In this document: in pieces, positions 10,621 through 22,580 of the stretch | Layout: each line of letters starts with the position of its first letter | Position numbering within the stretch: position 1 is the first letter of the stretch | Origin: Eonycteris spelaea | Taxonomy: Eukaryota; Chordata; Mammalia; Chiroptera; Pteropodidae | Direction of reading: 5' to 3' | Length of the DNA stretch: 64,000 nucleotides | Assembly (NCBI GenBank): GCA_003508835.1 | Contig: PUFA01000106.1 | Coordinates: 186,001 to 250,000, forward strand | Made by a program: the position numbers and the translations under genes | Notes under the pieces: model-generated | The model's input: the letters and a program-made list of their open reading frames with translations, nothing else | What the model was told of the DNA's origin: nothing | The model's database searches: none

Positions 10621-12535
10621 CTCTGGCATGCAGCAGACAGTCAGCGTTTGTGGGTGATCATGGGCCTCCCTGTGCTGCCTTTGCTTCTCTGTCCTCCTCC
10701 CTGAGACCGACGCCTGTCCTTCGTAAACCGAGGTCTGAGGTCCTGACGGACAGGACGACCATCCATGAGTCCGAATTCCCTAACACTGTGCTCTAAATCC
10801 CAAATGGAAAGATCTGGAGCTGACCATTTCCAGAGCCCTAGCGTAGACCTGCAGGTCACCTGGACACAGTGGCCGGACCCCTAGAACCCCTGAAGCAGAA
10901 CTGTAAAGCCAGGTCAGGTTCCCAGTCTTTATTACGCTTTGACTTCTCAGTCTCCTGGAGAAAGTGACAATGAAGTCCTTATATTAGGTATAGATTTAGT
11001 TGTTCCTTTAAGAGAAGTCATAAAAGGCGATATGATCACTATTGATTTATATAATAAAATTAAGATGGTTTGTAATATTTACTGCAATAATAATAATTTA
11101 CCATGTGTAGCCCCACTTTAGAGTTTGAATATTATATGTAAAATGTGTTCCTCTCTGATTTAAGTATTTCTTTAAGAATTTTATCGATAGTTCCAAATGC
11201 CACTGTCTCAGCAAAGTTTCTCCAAATTGCAATTAATAAAAAGCTATTTAGGAGCTACAGCAATTCAAGAAAAGCTTTCTAATTTGATATTATTATTAAC
11301 AGAATACAAATTTTGAGAAAATTTGGGTAAGAATATATTTGTGATTTTGCTAAAATGCAGTCAAGAAACAAAATTTATTCAAAAATAAATATTGGCTACT
11401 GAATTATGTATACTCTTGTATTACTTATGCAAATATTATCACCACAACATCAGAAATTCTAGACATGGGTGGTAACAATTATTATCTGATAATTTGTCAA
11501 ACATCAGTTACGTAAAATATAACTTTGTGATATATTATGATTTTGTTCTTAAAAATATGTATTTTTTAAAGTAGAAGAATATTATTGATTTAATTAGCAG
11601 TTTGTTACATTTGCCTGTCACTTTTAAATATTTAGACATGTGGTATGTGAGCCCTCATTTGTACTCTTATTCCAAACCCACTACTGTTAGCCGCACAGGT
11701 GATTAAGTATTCATTTTGTAAAGACCATTCTGCCAACGGTGAAAATCCTGGCTTGGAGGAGGAGAATGACAGTAAAGAGAGAGAGAGACCAATTAAGAAG
11801 AATTTGTATCAATTTGAAATTTCAGCTTGATGATGACTTTGAGATTTCTGATTTGTATGCCAAAAATATGTATGCACATATGTGTGTATGTATGAGTGTG
11901 TGTGTTTATGTGTGTGACCAGAGCTTAGAAGAGAGGTCTGAGTTCCACAGTTATAACTTTGTAACATCCAGGTATGTAAGGATTGGCTTCACGAGGAGGA
12001 ACATGTACAAAGTATGTCAGGAATAAAGGAAAGAGCTGGTTTGAAAAGAGAGGAGGGAGTTAACCTATTTAAATGCTGAAATATGTGAGAAAATTTTACT
12101 ATTAAAAGTTGTCATCGGAGAGCATTAACAGCAGAAAGCACATTGCCGTGACCGAGCTATAAACAGGAGATAAATAATTGGACACTGTGAGATGAGATTA
12201 CTTTTCTCAGTAGTTTGGCAGTGGAGGAGAAAAGATTTTCTGATGAGTGGAATTGTGACAATACGGTGACATTTGAGAGAAGCAAGAGTCGAAGGAAGAT
12301 GTGTTGTAGTTTTTCAAGGTTGGAATATGGCGAAGGTGTTTATGTCCCAAGTGGAAAGAAAGAGACCGTGAGGCTGCAGACTTGGGGGAGATGACACTGA
12401 AGACCAACGGCCAAGGAGAAGAGTAGAGCTGGACGCATCTGAGCACAGCTGGAGGGCTCACCTGTGATGCAGACAAACAAACAAGCAGACAAAAAACACA
12501 AAAATATGACTTCATTGAAATTTGAGAGGAAGAGC
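10621..12535. other. AT-rich intergenic sequence
   Basis: No gene. The stretches near 11735-11830 and 12000-12440 (purine-rich, for example GGAGGAGAATGACAG and AGAGAGGAGGGAG) are faintly like antisense L2 5'-ward sequence, but too weak for their own call. A short degenerate TGTG run lies at 11880-11915. Confidence 0.45.
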
Positions 12536-12539
12536 ATGG

Positions 12540-12960
12540 ATGGATGTGAATACTTGCCTAAGTGCGAATATTTTTGGCTGAAAGTAACTGCAGCCCATTC
12601 AAACTGGTTTAATAACGGGGGTGGGATACAAGGGTCACAGGTATCCGCCGGGACCCCAGAGCAGGAACCTCACCTCGCTCGGGACTGGGAGCAGGAACCA
12701 GAAACTCATCGGGATCCAGAGCCACTCTCCCCAGGGAGAGTCGCTCACCTCCGCCTCTCCCGGTGTGTCGGCTCCAGAGTCACTTCCTCTGCTCTTGCAT
12801 GTGCGCATGGCTGCTGAGGTGACATATGGCAGTTCAGACAACCATCAAAGACCGCCTATGACCTCCGAAACCAAATTTCGCATTCCCAGAAGACATGAGC
12901 TGATTCGCCAACTCGAGTTGAAGTGCCGACACAGCCATCTGCGGGCAGGGGAACAGGAAG
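12540..12960. repeat. old interspersed repeat, family not assigned
   Basis: The segment opens with GGCTGAAAGTAACTGCAGCCC and CATTCAAACTGGTTTAATAA. These fit a common old mammalian repeat whose start reads 'ttgcaagtaacagaaaccca...caaactggcttaa'. The CTCTGCTCTTGCATGTGCGC and ATGGCTGC parts further on fit the same family. A second, same-direction copy lies at 38770-39290. I cannot give a reliable family name. Confidence 0.45.
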
Positions 12961-13573
12961 CGTCACATTATTGAACGTCAGCAGCAAAGGACGCATCTCT
13001 GCAGGTAAATGTCTGAAACTTTCATCTCTCACTCAAGTCATTTATGACACCATGGGTGAGTTTGTTAGTGAAGGAGGGACAACAATTGAAAGAATCTTTG
13101 TCAGATAGCCGCTATTTAGTCATTGGGTTAAGAGGCAAGAGGCAAGGCTTTCTTTGTATCGTATCTTTTTATTTATTTAAAGATGTGATATTGATTAAGG
13201 CTTTTAAAAGTATAACTCAGAATAATTAACAACAATGAAACACATAAAGAGTTTGAATTTTGTGCTCTTTTGAAGCCTTCTCAGTTTAAAAGAGCTGACT
13301 CCGTTCTTCAGGTTGAAAAAATTAGGATGATGGTTTATGTCAAGAAACATCTTATGGAAGAATTTAGATCAAGAATCTTTAACAACACTGTTTTCTCCAA
13401 ACAGGATATAACAGCAAACAAGTTAAGAGAAACCGTTTAGATGGGGTAACCTGAAATGGTTGAAATGCAGATAATTCATAAGAAAGGGTTAAAAAATATT
13501 TACCAACATAATAATTCACACTTTGATGCATGTTGAAAATCAGAAGACCCTTCTGAGTTTGCTACTAGGAGCT

Positions 13574-13590
13574 TTCCAGTAGAGGGCTCC
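13574..13590 (+). promoter_or_regulatory. candidate CTCF site
   Basis: The core CCAGTAGAGGGCTC at 13576-13589 matches the CTCF pattern CCA[GC][CT]AG[AG][GT]GGC[AG][GC] at 13 of 14 positions; only the T at position 13 differs. The flanking TTT before and CACAA after give no further support. Binding cannot be judged from sequence alone. Confidence 0.45.
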
Positions 13591-15490
13591 ACAAGACTGA
13601 AGGATGGTTGAGGACCTCCCTCTCGAAGCCATTTTATGAGTAAACCCTACATAGTAATAGCGTTTTGAAACTCCACCATATGGCATTTGCCACAACCCCC
13701 CCCCCAACAATAGACCAAGACTTAAAAAGAAATGGTGATCCAGTGCTGATGGCGGTGCGATCGTTAGTTCGATTTTAACACTAAAGCACATGGAAACTCG
13801 TTGGCTTCTCTAGACTCTTGTCTGATGATTCTAAGCAATCTGCTGTCTGAACCGCAGGACTCGTATGGACAAAAGAAGCTGTTTCCTTGGAAACGGGCAC
13901 GTGAACGCCTTGGAACATCTCCTCCCCAAGAGTTAATTTGTTTCAGATGGGGAAAGGTGCTTACTTATGAGCCAGGGAGAGAGAGAAAGAGGAGCCCATA
14001 GGTTTTTTTCCTATCATCACTGTTACTTTTTCCGAAATGTGTTGTGGGTGGCAGCAGCGAGAATGAACATTAATGGCATTATCATTATCTAAGATTATAA
14101 CGATAGCAGTTCTTACGTACATGTAGAAGCAGCAGAGTGGGGATGGAAAAAAGTTTCCTAATCGAACCAATTCCACCCATTTCCCAATTTTCTGGAAATT
14201 TTCCAGTGCTGTGCTGCATTTAGCGCTGATCATTATAAAGTGCAGATGTTTACCACTTGGGTAGAATTACCTGTAAAAGATGATGACCTGTCATTTAAGA
14301 AAGATGGAATTCCTGACTCATGGATTTGAACATTTATCCCAGTCGTAGTGAAGTTATTAATCCTCCTAAATCTACTCTTTTGCGTTACCCCTTGCCTTCT
14401 TTGTCCCTCCTGGCATGTGTTCATGAAGCAGTGTATTGTGTTCAGGCCTATGGAAGCTTCCAAAATTCTGGACACATGGCAGCGAGTCTTCAGTAAGACT
14501 CTGTTAGCTGATTGGTTAACGTTGGCCTTGCTGACAGTGGTTGAGTTGTGGTGTGGAGCTATAGAGTTGAATAAAGGGGTCAGTCCGTATGTGAAAGAAA
14601 CTTAGGACCTATTCTCGTATATCACTTTTTAACAAACCCGGTTAACCAGACAACAGAGATCACAACACACATTAACTGAACTCAGATAAAACAAAGCACG
14701 TTGAATCATTTCAGTACATAAATTTCTTAAAAGCAGGGATTATATTAATTAAATTTATAGAGCTTTATAGCTCAGTGTGGTCTAATATAAGGACGTATAA
14801 GTTAACCTAAAATATTTGACATGAAAATCAAAGCCAAGTGTCCCCATACAAATTCATGGGGAAAGTAATCCTGTACTTGTATAGGTGACATTGATAATAA
14901 GATCTCTTCTTTTTCTATACATTTTTAGAAATAGGAATTCACACTTTCTGTAATTGTATGTTTGCAAAGAGAAAGAAATGACTAGTTTAATAAAATCCCT
15001 TTCTTGCTATTCACCTGCATTTTCATGTAAGATTCTTAAAGAATTCCTGTAAAAGAGAAGAGAATCTCAATTCTTGAGGATTTTCATCAGCAGCATTCAG
15101 CTATTCTCAGTCCCATGTCTTAAAGTTCTCATAAGGTATTCTGAAAAATAAACAAAATATCATGTGATAAATGATCATTAAGTACGTTAAATATCAATTT
15201 GTTTTGTTCATTCAAATAATTGCAGTATAGTTATTAAGGAGATGCTACATTATGTTTATCATATTAAAGGAGTTTTCAAATATCACCAAGCTCCACGGAA
15301 AAAAACAACTGGATCACTGCCAATATATAGTTACACCGACCTTCACAAGAAAAAGATATATGTTCCCAAAAGCAAAATTCCATTTGACCTCTTTTACAAA
15401 CACACAATTTAGAGTAGCATAAATGTGTACTTAGGTATCATCCAACCAACAATAACGTTGGGATATATTTAAGTAAATAGAACACACTGT
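13591..15490. other. AT-rich sequence, nothing recognised
   Basis: I found no gene, no clear repeat and no CpG patch. Base composition is uniform and AT-rich, with short A/T runs only. Confidence 0.55.
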
Positions 15491-15494
15491 GGTC

Positions 15495-15835
15495 TTAGTC
15501 GGCTTGGGTTTCTAACGTGAAATACCACAGACTGGGTGGCTTAGCTTTTATTTCTTAGAGTTCTCGGGCCCGGGAGGTCCGTGGCCAAAGCACCCGCATG
15601 CAGGGCCCCTGCTGGCGAGGTCTTCCCAGCTTGCAGGTAGCCGCCTTGCTGTGTCTTCACGTGGCAGAGAGGAAGAAGCGGAGAGCTCTGGGCTCTTCCT
15701 CCTCTTTGTGGGCACCAGCCCTCCTGACCTCGTCTAAGCTAATTACTTCCCAACCGTCTGGTCCCCAGGTGAGATCACGCTGGGGATGAAGGCTTCAGCG
15801 TGTGAATCTGAGAGCAAACACACCATGGCAATTCA
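15495..15835 (-). mobile_element. MaLR-type LTR (MST/MLT1-like), antisense
   Basis: It starts with GTCTTAGTCGGCTTGGG and AATACCACAGACTGGGTGGC, the reverse complement of a MaLR 3' end ('...gccacccagtctgtggta...actaagac'). TTTATTTCTTAGAGTTCTCG, GTCTTCACGTGGCAGAG and AATTACTTCCCAA follow, as in antisense MST/MLT1 LTRs. No internal sequence is present, so this is a solo LTR. CpG content is higher than expected for its age. Confidence 0.65.
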
Positions 15836-17615
15836 TTAATATAATGTCTCTTCCTTTCAAGACAAGTAAGAATTGAAAACCCTTTGTTGGGGGGATTATA
15901 AAATACTCTTGAGCAGGGGTAAAATTCATAATTCTGGACATGTCATTTTCTGAAAAAGCACTTTATACTGTGAGCCCACCAAGATACTTTACTTTTTCCA
16001 GAGCTGTGAATTTTAGTGACAATTTTCACTAAAAAGAAGTACCACTGTACTGTTTAGTAATACAAATATGGAATTCATCATGAGAGAAAATATTCTTCTA
16101 AAATATAAGACAGGAAAATATCTTCCTTCTTCTATATTTACACTGTGTTATCTCTGAACATTAAAGTGTATCTGTGGGTTTTGTGCATGTGAATGTGCAT
16201 GTGTGAGCATGAGAAAAAGAAAGAAATGACAGCGATACACATGACTTTCAGAAAAATTGGACATAACTATAACCCACATATTTACTCATTCAGCAATATT
16301 TATCGAGTGTTTCCTTGTGTTACATATTATTTTAAATGCTTGTATATGTCACTAAACGTAAATATGATAGACTTTGCTTTGCTTATATACAGATGAGAAC
16401 ATTTCAGGTGGGATTAGACCCGGGGGTCTCACCATTGCGCCTCGACTCTGCATGTACGAGGGCGTCAGTAACAACCTAGACGGCTCTTACTGAACCGGGA
16501 ATGCTAAAGGCTGCCTTGGTTTGGCCTCCTCCATCTCTGACTGCGCCCGCCCCTCCCTGACCACCACGGTCACGGCGCCATCCTTAACTTGATCAGTCAC
16601 ATGTGTAGACGGGTGCTGCTGAGGTTTCCTGTGTCCCAGGGACTGCAGGGAGGAAGGGGGAGGCGGGAATCCTTTGAGTGGGATGTGATATCTTTGTGGT
16701 ACCAAGAAGAACATGAGCCTGGACCAAAACCAGCAGTGCGTGAAGTAAGCAGTGGGAAAGGAAGTGCGGGACTGTCACAGGCAACTCAGAGGAGCAGCCG
16801 TCAGGTGAATAACGCCCAGTGGATTTAAAAGAATCGACTGTCTTCCCCCCACCCCCAAATGCACGGCATTAAAGTGGCTCTCATACGGGAGTAAGCCCTG
16901 ACGCAATTTGCTGCAGCTGGTTGATGCCCTTCACAGGTGAATATACAGTTAAGCATCATAATTTTATCAGAAACTGTCAAAATATAAGCCCCCCGTGGGT
17001 GAGAATTATATTTATCTTATTTACTATGATGCCTCAACATTTTTGCATATAGAATGTGGGAGACACACATTTCTTAAGTAAATATATAAATCTAGAGCTG
17101 ACATTTTAAAGTTTATTTACCGCAAGAAGGACTCTAAAATCTTGCAGAGATACTTCCTTTAAAAGAAAAGGATGTGGCAAGTAACTTAGTTCACTACTTA
17201 TGTGTATTATAATTGGTTTGTTTTGAAAGGCACAATAAAACAATAAAAGCCCACATGCAGATCCTCAAAATGTAGGGATTACATGGCAGCTTTTCTGCAA
17301 TTTCTTTTTGAATGGCTGAGAAATTTGTCGTTACATTGTTTGGGGCCTACAACACCTGGTTTTGATGTCCTGTTTGTGTGAGAACTTGCCTGCGTCTGCG
17401 TTCATACCAACCACTTTTTTTTCCACTCACGCCCTTTTCGCTCTGGCTCTTTTGTCCATTTTCATTCAGGTCCTCGACATGGGTCTTTTTCAAGTTCTGT
17501 CTAAACTCTGACCGGGACCTTTTCACACACCCTTAAATATAACCCTGCAGGCACATTCTGTCTTAAAAGGGTCACCAGCCACTGACTCGTCACCGCAGCG
17601 GGCTATTATTGCTAT
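15836..17615. other. intergenic sequence with a short L2-like piece
   Basis: Mostly unassigned. At 16284-16345, ACTCATTCAGCAATATTTATCGAGTGTTTCC resembles an antisense L2 3' end ('attcattcaacaaatatttattgagcacc'). A moderately GC-rich stretch at 16480-16830 has no recognisable gene. Confidence 0.45.
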
Positions 17616-17619
17616 CTCG

Positions 17620-18240
17620 CCTTGAAAGGTCAAAAAACAAAACTTGTCTTTTTCATCTCTAATTATGCTTCTTCTCCTCCCGAGTTCGGTATTTCTCACG
17701 TTGCTTCACTATCTTCCCTGTATTCCAAGATTGAATCCATATGGGCATCTTATCTCTTTCCTCAAGACTCCCAAATAAAGTCAGTTGATTTTTTAAAAAA
17801 TCCTGTCATCGTTCCTTTGTCTTAACCTCTCACACCTTCGTTCCATTACCTTGTCCCTGTACTATCACATAGTCCTTCAATGGTACATTCTGCAAGTCTT
17901 TCCCTTTAATTCAGCCACAATCACTCTCAGAAAACGTCCTGGAGTTCCACTTTGCTCCCCTCGTGCATCCATCCTGTTAGATAAAATGTAATTCTAACTT
18001 TGACTTTCCGGACCATCCACATGAAACTTCAATACATTGTTATAAATTCTAACCTCTACAAAATCTTCATGTACATTTTACTCCAAAAAATGCAAATAAC
18101 TGCTGTTTTTCAAACACACCGTGACATCTCCTAGCTCTATGCATTTCTTATGCTATTTCTTCCACTAGGAATCCATTTTAATATCTCTTCTTCTACTAAA
18201 GTCCACTTACCTGAAATTCTCTTCTCTTTTTCATGGCTCT
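17620..18240 (+). repeat. possible L2 LINE fragment, sense
   Basis: The T/C-rich sequence contains AACACACCGTGACATCTCC, CTATGCATTTCTTATGC and TTTCTTCCACTAGGAATCC. In order these resemble the L2 sense segment 'tctatgcctttgctcatgctgttccttctgcctggaatgcc'. Upstream the similarity is vague. The MLT1-like element that follows may have truncated it. Confidence 0.45.
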
Positions 18241-18249
18241 TACAGTAGT

Positions 18250-18665
18250 TACTTCCGGTTGTATGATAAAATGGCTCCAAAACTTAGCAGCTTAAAACAA
18301 CTAACATTTATCATCCCCCAGTTGCTTGCACCGGGCGTCCGGGCGTGCGTTAGATGGACGCCTTCATCTTAGTGGTCTTAGTGCCGCTCAATGCCCTGCA
18401 GTCGGGGCGTCGACCAGGGCGCAGGATTCTCGGGGCTCAGCTGGGAAGAGAAGCCACCGGCCAGCTCACTCGTGTGCTCCTTGGCAGGATTGAGCCCCCT
18501 GTGGACAGTGGACTGACACCTGACGTTCTCACTGGCTTTCGATTGGAGGTGGTCCCAGTCCCCTGCTGCCACACAGGGCAGCTCCCGACAGGGAAAGCGA
18601 GGGACGGAGCAGGAGAGACCCAACCGAGATGGAAGCCAGTGGCATTTTGTAACATCCAGTCACCT
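18250..18665 (-). mobile_element. MLT1-like LTR, antisense
   Basis: AAAACTTAGCAGCTTAAAAC at 18278 and AACTAACATTTATCATC are the antisense 3' end of old MLT1-type LTRs ('ccccaaaacttagtggcttaaaacaac'). CAGCTCACTCGTGTGCTCC and TTGGCAGGATTGAG match the middle ('ctcactcacgtggctgttggcaggattcag'). CpG dinucleotides are unusually many for such an old copy, especially at 18328-18425. Confidence 0.55.
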
Positions 18666-21245
18666 GTGGAGCATTCTGCCCATAGGGGGAGAGTCCCTCA
18701 GGGGAGATGGTTGCATAAGGGTGTTGAGTGTCAGAGGCAGGGGCCACTTAGACCTTGTCCTACCAGCCACACCCCTCACTTATCACTCCTTTCCTGTTTC
18801 TCCCAGGAAATACAAACTTTAGTTAGTCTCTGAATTCTTATACAAGTTAATCGGCTTCCTTTTGTGCCCTCTCCTATTAGATTTTCATGCATACTAGTCA
18901 TTGGCTATAATTTAATTCTCGATTTTATGACATTTTGCATATGGTGTTTTTGAGTAAACATTGCTGACTGGTTTCCATCTCTGTTATAATTTCTTAGTAC
19001 TTTTCTATTCAAACTCTCACCTCAAATATCATGAGCACTTTAACCAGAAAAACCAACAGTAACTTCCAAAATACCAAGTGGAAGAAACCCTGAAAATGAT
19101 CCAGCTTTTATTTTCTCTTACTGGAGTCAAGGTATGCCGTTGTGGTTTTTAAAATCATTATTTTAAACAAAATTCTACTGCATCCAAATATTCTTGAGAT
19201 CAAGAAACAATTTTAATGGCATTTCATCTGCATTTGTGTTACTTTGCACAAAAAGTACTTACAAAATGTCGATTGGCATGTGGTTTTGAGGGATGTATAC
19301 TAGAAGACCTTTGTCTTCTGCTGTAGAGATGCAAACTTTATACACTAAAAGATTAATCTAAAATTATACTAAAGATTGGTTTATAAGCTAACATCCATTC
19401 TTTCTTATTAAAGCCTAGATCTATACAATACTTTCATGCAATGAAATATGGTGTAACAATTTTATAACAAATAGCTGAACGATAGACTGATATTAGCATC
19501 CTCACTTCACAAAATGTGGGGGAAGGAAACAATAATTATTTTCACACATGATGTTGGTCAAACAGCACTGCGTTTTTTATTTTTATAAATTATACTGTAA
19601 AATTCTTTATGTTTTTAAATATTTTTAAAATATATTGTCTGCTAAGCTTAGCTTATAGTCTTACCAGAAATGTTTTACTTGTTTCAAGAGAATTTAATGC
19701 CGGCCAATCGCAAATGAATGTCTATCATAAACAAGTATCGAATGACAGTGATTATATCCTTCTTTGAGCATAGCTGGATTTTTTCCCTTTATTCATTTCA
19801 TTTAAGAAACATAAAATTACTTTGCATCGTTCCGCATTCATATCATGAATGTATTTTTTTTCTGTAATTTTTATTGCTAGCATCAATGAATAGCTCCATT
19901 GTGCTTGATCACCATCTTTGATAATTTTTTCCCCGTGTTGCTGACTTGGACCAATACAATTTGTTGATGATGTGACAGAAACATCCAAACAACAGTGTTG
20001 TTCCACTTGACACATAGTACTGTCATAAATTAAATGCACCATCTGCTGCCGTTTAAATGAAATAATGACTTAAAAGTCCCACAAAACATATACAAACTTC
20101 AGAAAAACATTATTTCTTACTGCAAATGAAGAGCTATCAATTTTGATTCACAAAAAGAAGGAAACCACAAAGTTCTTGAATTCCCTGTGAGATTAAGTTA
20201 GAATCCAGATCTTCCGGAACTCAATTTCTTTTAATATTTTGCATCAGATCTTTAGTCGACCTGGTTTCCCCCAAAAATACAAGTTTCGCTTTATAATTCA
20301 TTCCCAGTTTGGCCTGGCATAAGATAGCTCACCTCCACATTCCTGGCGAGCACATTTCTTTGCTGGAAGAAAAGTTCACCTTTAACTGAATGTTTGGCTA
20401 GAGATCAGGAAAAAATGAGATCCAATTTCTTTTACACATGACTTCCTTTTTCATGTGACCCTTATACAGAATTGTCTTTATTCTTCACTCTGTCAGCTGG
20501 AATATAATAAATTATGCCAGATCCTGTTGATCCAGCACTCTTAGGAATTCTTAAACGCATTCCACAAATAATGTATCTTTCAGTTCATTGAAATCTAGCA
20601 ACTTGAGCATTCATTCATCTCAAGCAAAGGGTGTGATACGTGTCTTCTCTACTTCCAAAAAGGCCCAGCGTACCCACTGCCTTTAAACTAGCATTAGATT
20701 TTCGAAGCTTTTAGCGCGTGCCAGTGTTCCTTCTTTATAATGTTGCTAACTTCTCAGTTTTAACCTCCTTTCTTTTTGCCTTCTGGGCCTGCACATTTTC
20801 CTCGTCCAATTTTGGAACTGCTGTTGCTTTCTTTTCACAAGGTAACAGTCTCCTACCAATTCTCCGTCCCTTCCCCTCCTCCTGCAAACAGCCGAGTCAA
20901 GAGGAGGCATGGAGGAAGGAGGCAGAGAAAGCCGTGGGTCCTAACGTGCAGCGGCGCGCAGATAATCGTCAGAACTGAGCCAGCTTTTGCTGTGCCAGCG
21001 TGTGAATGAGGAAATTGAACCACCTATGTGAAATAAGTAAAAAGATGACGTCATTTCAGTCTCGCGCAGTGTCTTGAATATTTCAGGCTCTCAGATCCTC
21101 ATTTAGTTGGTTCGAAGTGGGTTTTTATTTGAGTAAAAAAATGTAAAACAAGAATCTCTTCAAGATTCAGTATGAAGAGAGGCCCATGAAATGTTTTCAG
21201 CTAAATGTTTGGAGTAAGAAGGAAACCAAGGAAATGCGTCGGTCT
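18666..21245. other. AT-rich sequence, nothing recognised
   Basis: No gene or clear repeat. The sequence is AT-rich throughout except for mild GC enrichment at 20870-21010. The open frames are short and random in composition. Confidence 0.5.
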
Positions 21246-21249
21246 GGGT

Positions 21250-21720
21250 CTGGTCAGGAAAAGTGATTACATCCGCTATTTAAATTGAGTGACTTTAATA
21301 TAGGAAATTGGTCAAAATAGTACTGGAGGGCCACAAAGGCAAAACGCGAACAAAATGGGACTTTCACAGCGACAGTAATTTCAAGCAGCGGTAGGGCTAA
21401 TGGAACAAACGGGAACAGCTGGTCGTTGGGGCAGGGTCCCCCGGGGCTGAGGCCCACCGCCTCCAAGGAGAGGTGCTGCCCAGGTGGCGCTGGTGCCTCA
21501 GGAATTCTGAAGACGAGCCCCGTGGAGTGAACCCACACCTCTGAGGGGCCAGGCACCAGGTGGCCGTGTCAGAGTCTCTGGTGGGAAACAAATAAGAAGG
21601 TGGAAATTGTAGCTCGTCTCTGGAACCAACACCTGCTCCGTGAAGGCAGGTTTGGGGTCTGTCGTGCTCGCCGCAGGACCACAGCACCTGGACCGGGTCG
21701 CCACACGCTGGGCCTCAACA
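21250..21720. repeat. possible old interspersed repeat
   Basis: The purine-rich order of segments here (GAGTGACTTTAATATAGGAA, ATTGGTCAAAATAGTACTGG, a GGGGCTGAGGCCC block and GAACCCACACCTCTG) has the feel of a known eutherian repeat, but I cannot name it. It may equally be unique sequence. Only a library search would decide. Confidence 0.25.
21553..21566 (+). promoter_or_regulatory. weak candidate CTCF site
   Basis: GCACCAGGTGGCCG fits the CTCF core at 12 of 14 positions (differences at positions 1 and 13). It is listed because it has the CACCAGGTGGC heart of the motif. It lies inside a possible old repeat. Confidence 0.3.
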
Positions 21721-22136
21721 CACGTTGTTAGATGCATGACTTAGGGCTGAATGAGATTCTGCAAAGCACTGGGCGCCGTACAATATTAGCTGCTAAAGAA
21801 AGGGAATGAAACATGAACGAAAAAAAAGGCCAGTGGCTTTGGTCATTGCGTGGTCACTGGTGACTGTGAAGAGGTAGTGTTAACAGGATATAGAAACCAC
21901 GTTTTAAAAGCTTGAGGAGTGAGTGGGAGCTGGGACGATGATACTGGGCCCCGCCCCGAGATGCTACGCCTTGAATGTACAGAAACACAGGGAAAGAAAA
22001 GTGACTTTTAAGACGATAACGTGAGACTATTTTTAAGTTGAGAGTAATACAGAACAAGAATTTGACAGTTTTGGGGACACACATGCGAAGGCAAAGGAGG
22101 CAATTGGCTGTGAGCATAAGTAGCATCGTTAAGATC

Positions 22137-22158
22137 AACAACAACAACAACAACAAAA
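22137..22158. repeat. (CAA)n microsatellite
   Basis: About six CAA/ACA units within AGATCAACAACAACAACAAC and its continuation. The surrounding 21720-22255 shows no gene. Confidence 0.9.
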
Positions 22159-22259
22159 CTTATCCTCCCCTGGGACTAGAGGACAAACAGAAAAGCCAAG
22201 GTGAGATTCTTGTGTCAGGGTTCAGAGGAGAGCTGCAGACAGCCTCCGAATGAAGGAGG

Positions 22260-22580
22260 GAGTTACGCCACCTGATCGTGCCGCCTGGCCAGAGGAGACG
22301 GGACAGGCGTCCTGCAGTGGTGGCTCGCGGACCGCAGGGAGGGCCCCGCGGAGCTGCACTGCTCCGTGGCACCGCGCAGTGCGCCCACGTGGCGCCGCGA
22401 CTGTGCGCGTTGGCGCCTCGCCCGGCGGGCGCGGCGTCAGAGGAGGGAGACGCGCATCCAGCAGCCGGCTTGGTTGCTGAACTAGAAAAATGGCAGCGAT
22501 CGGAGGGCGGCTGTGGAACAGGCCGGTGTGGATCTGAGCTTTGCTCGAGGCCTAGACAAGCAGGACATGGAGAGGCGGAG
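22260..22580. other. orphan CpG-island-like patch
   Basis: Dense CpG at about 22266-22470 (for example GTGGCGCCGCGACTGTGCGCG near 22389 and CGCCCGGCGGGCGCGGCG near 22418), set in AT-rich DNA. A 178-codon open frame starting at 22278 runs out of the patch into ordinary sequence. It shows no domain, and I treat it as chance. No clear splice donor is associated. Confidence 0.45.

Noticed and set aside
10084..10704. 206-codon open frame (+) and 174-codon frame (-)
   Set aside because: Confined to a CpG-rich patch, with no domain or splice context and opposite-strand frames of similar length.
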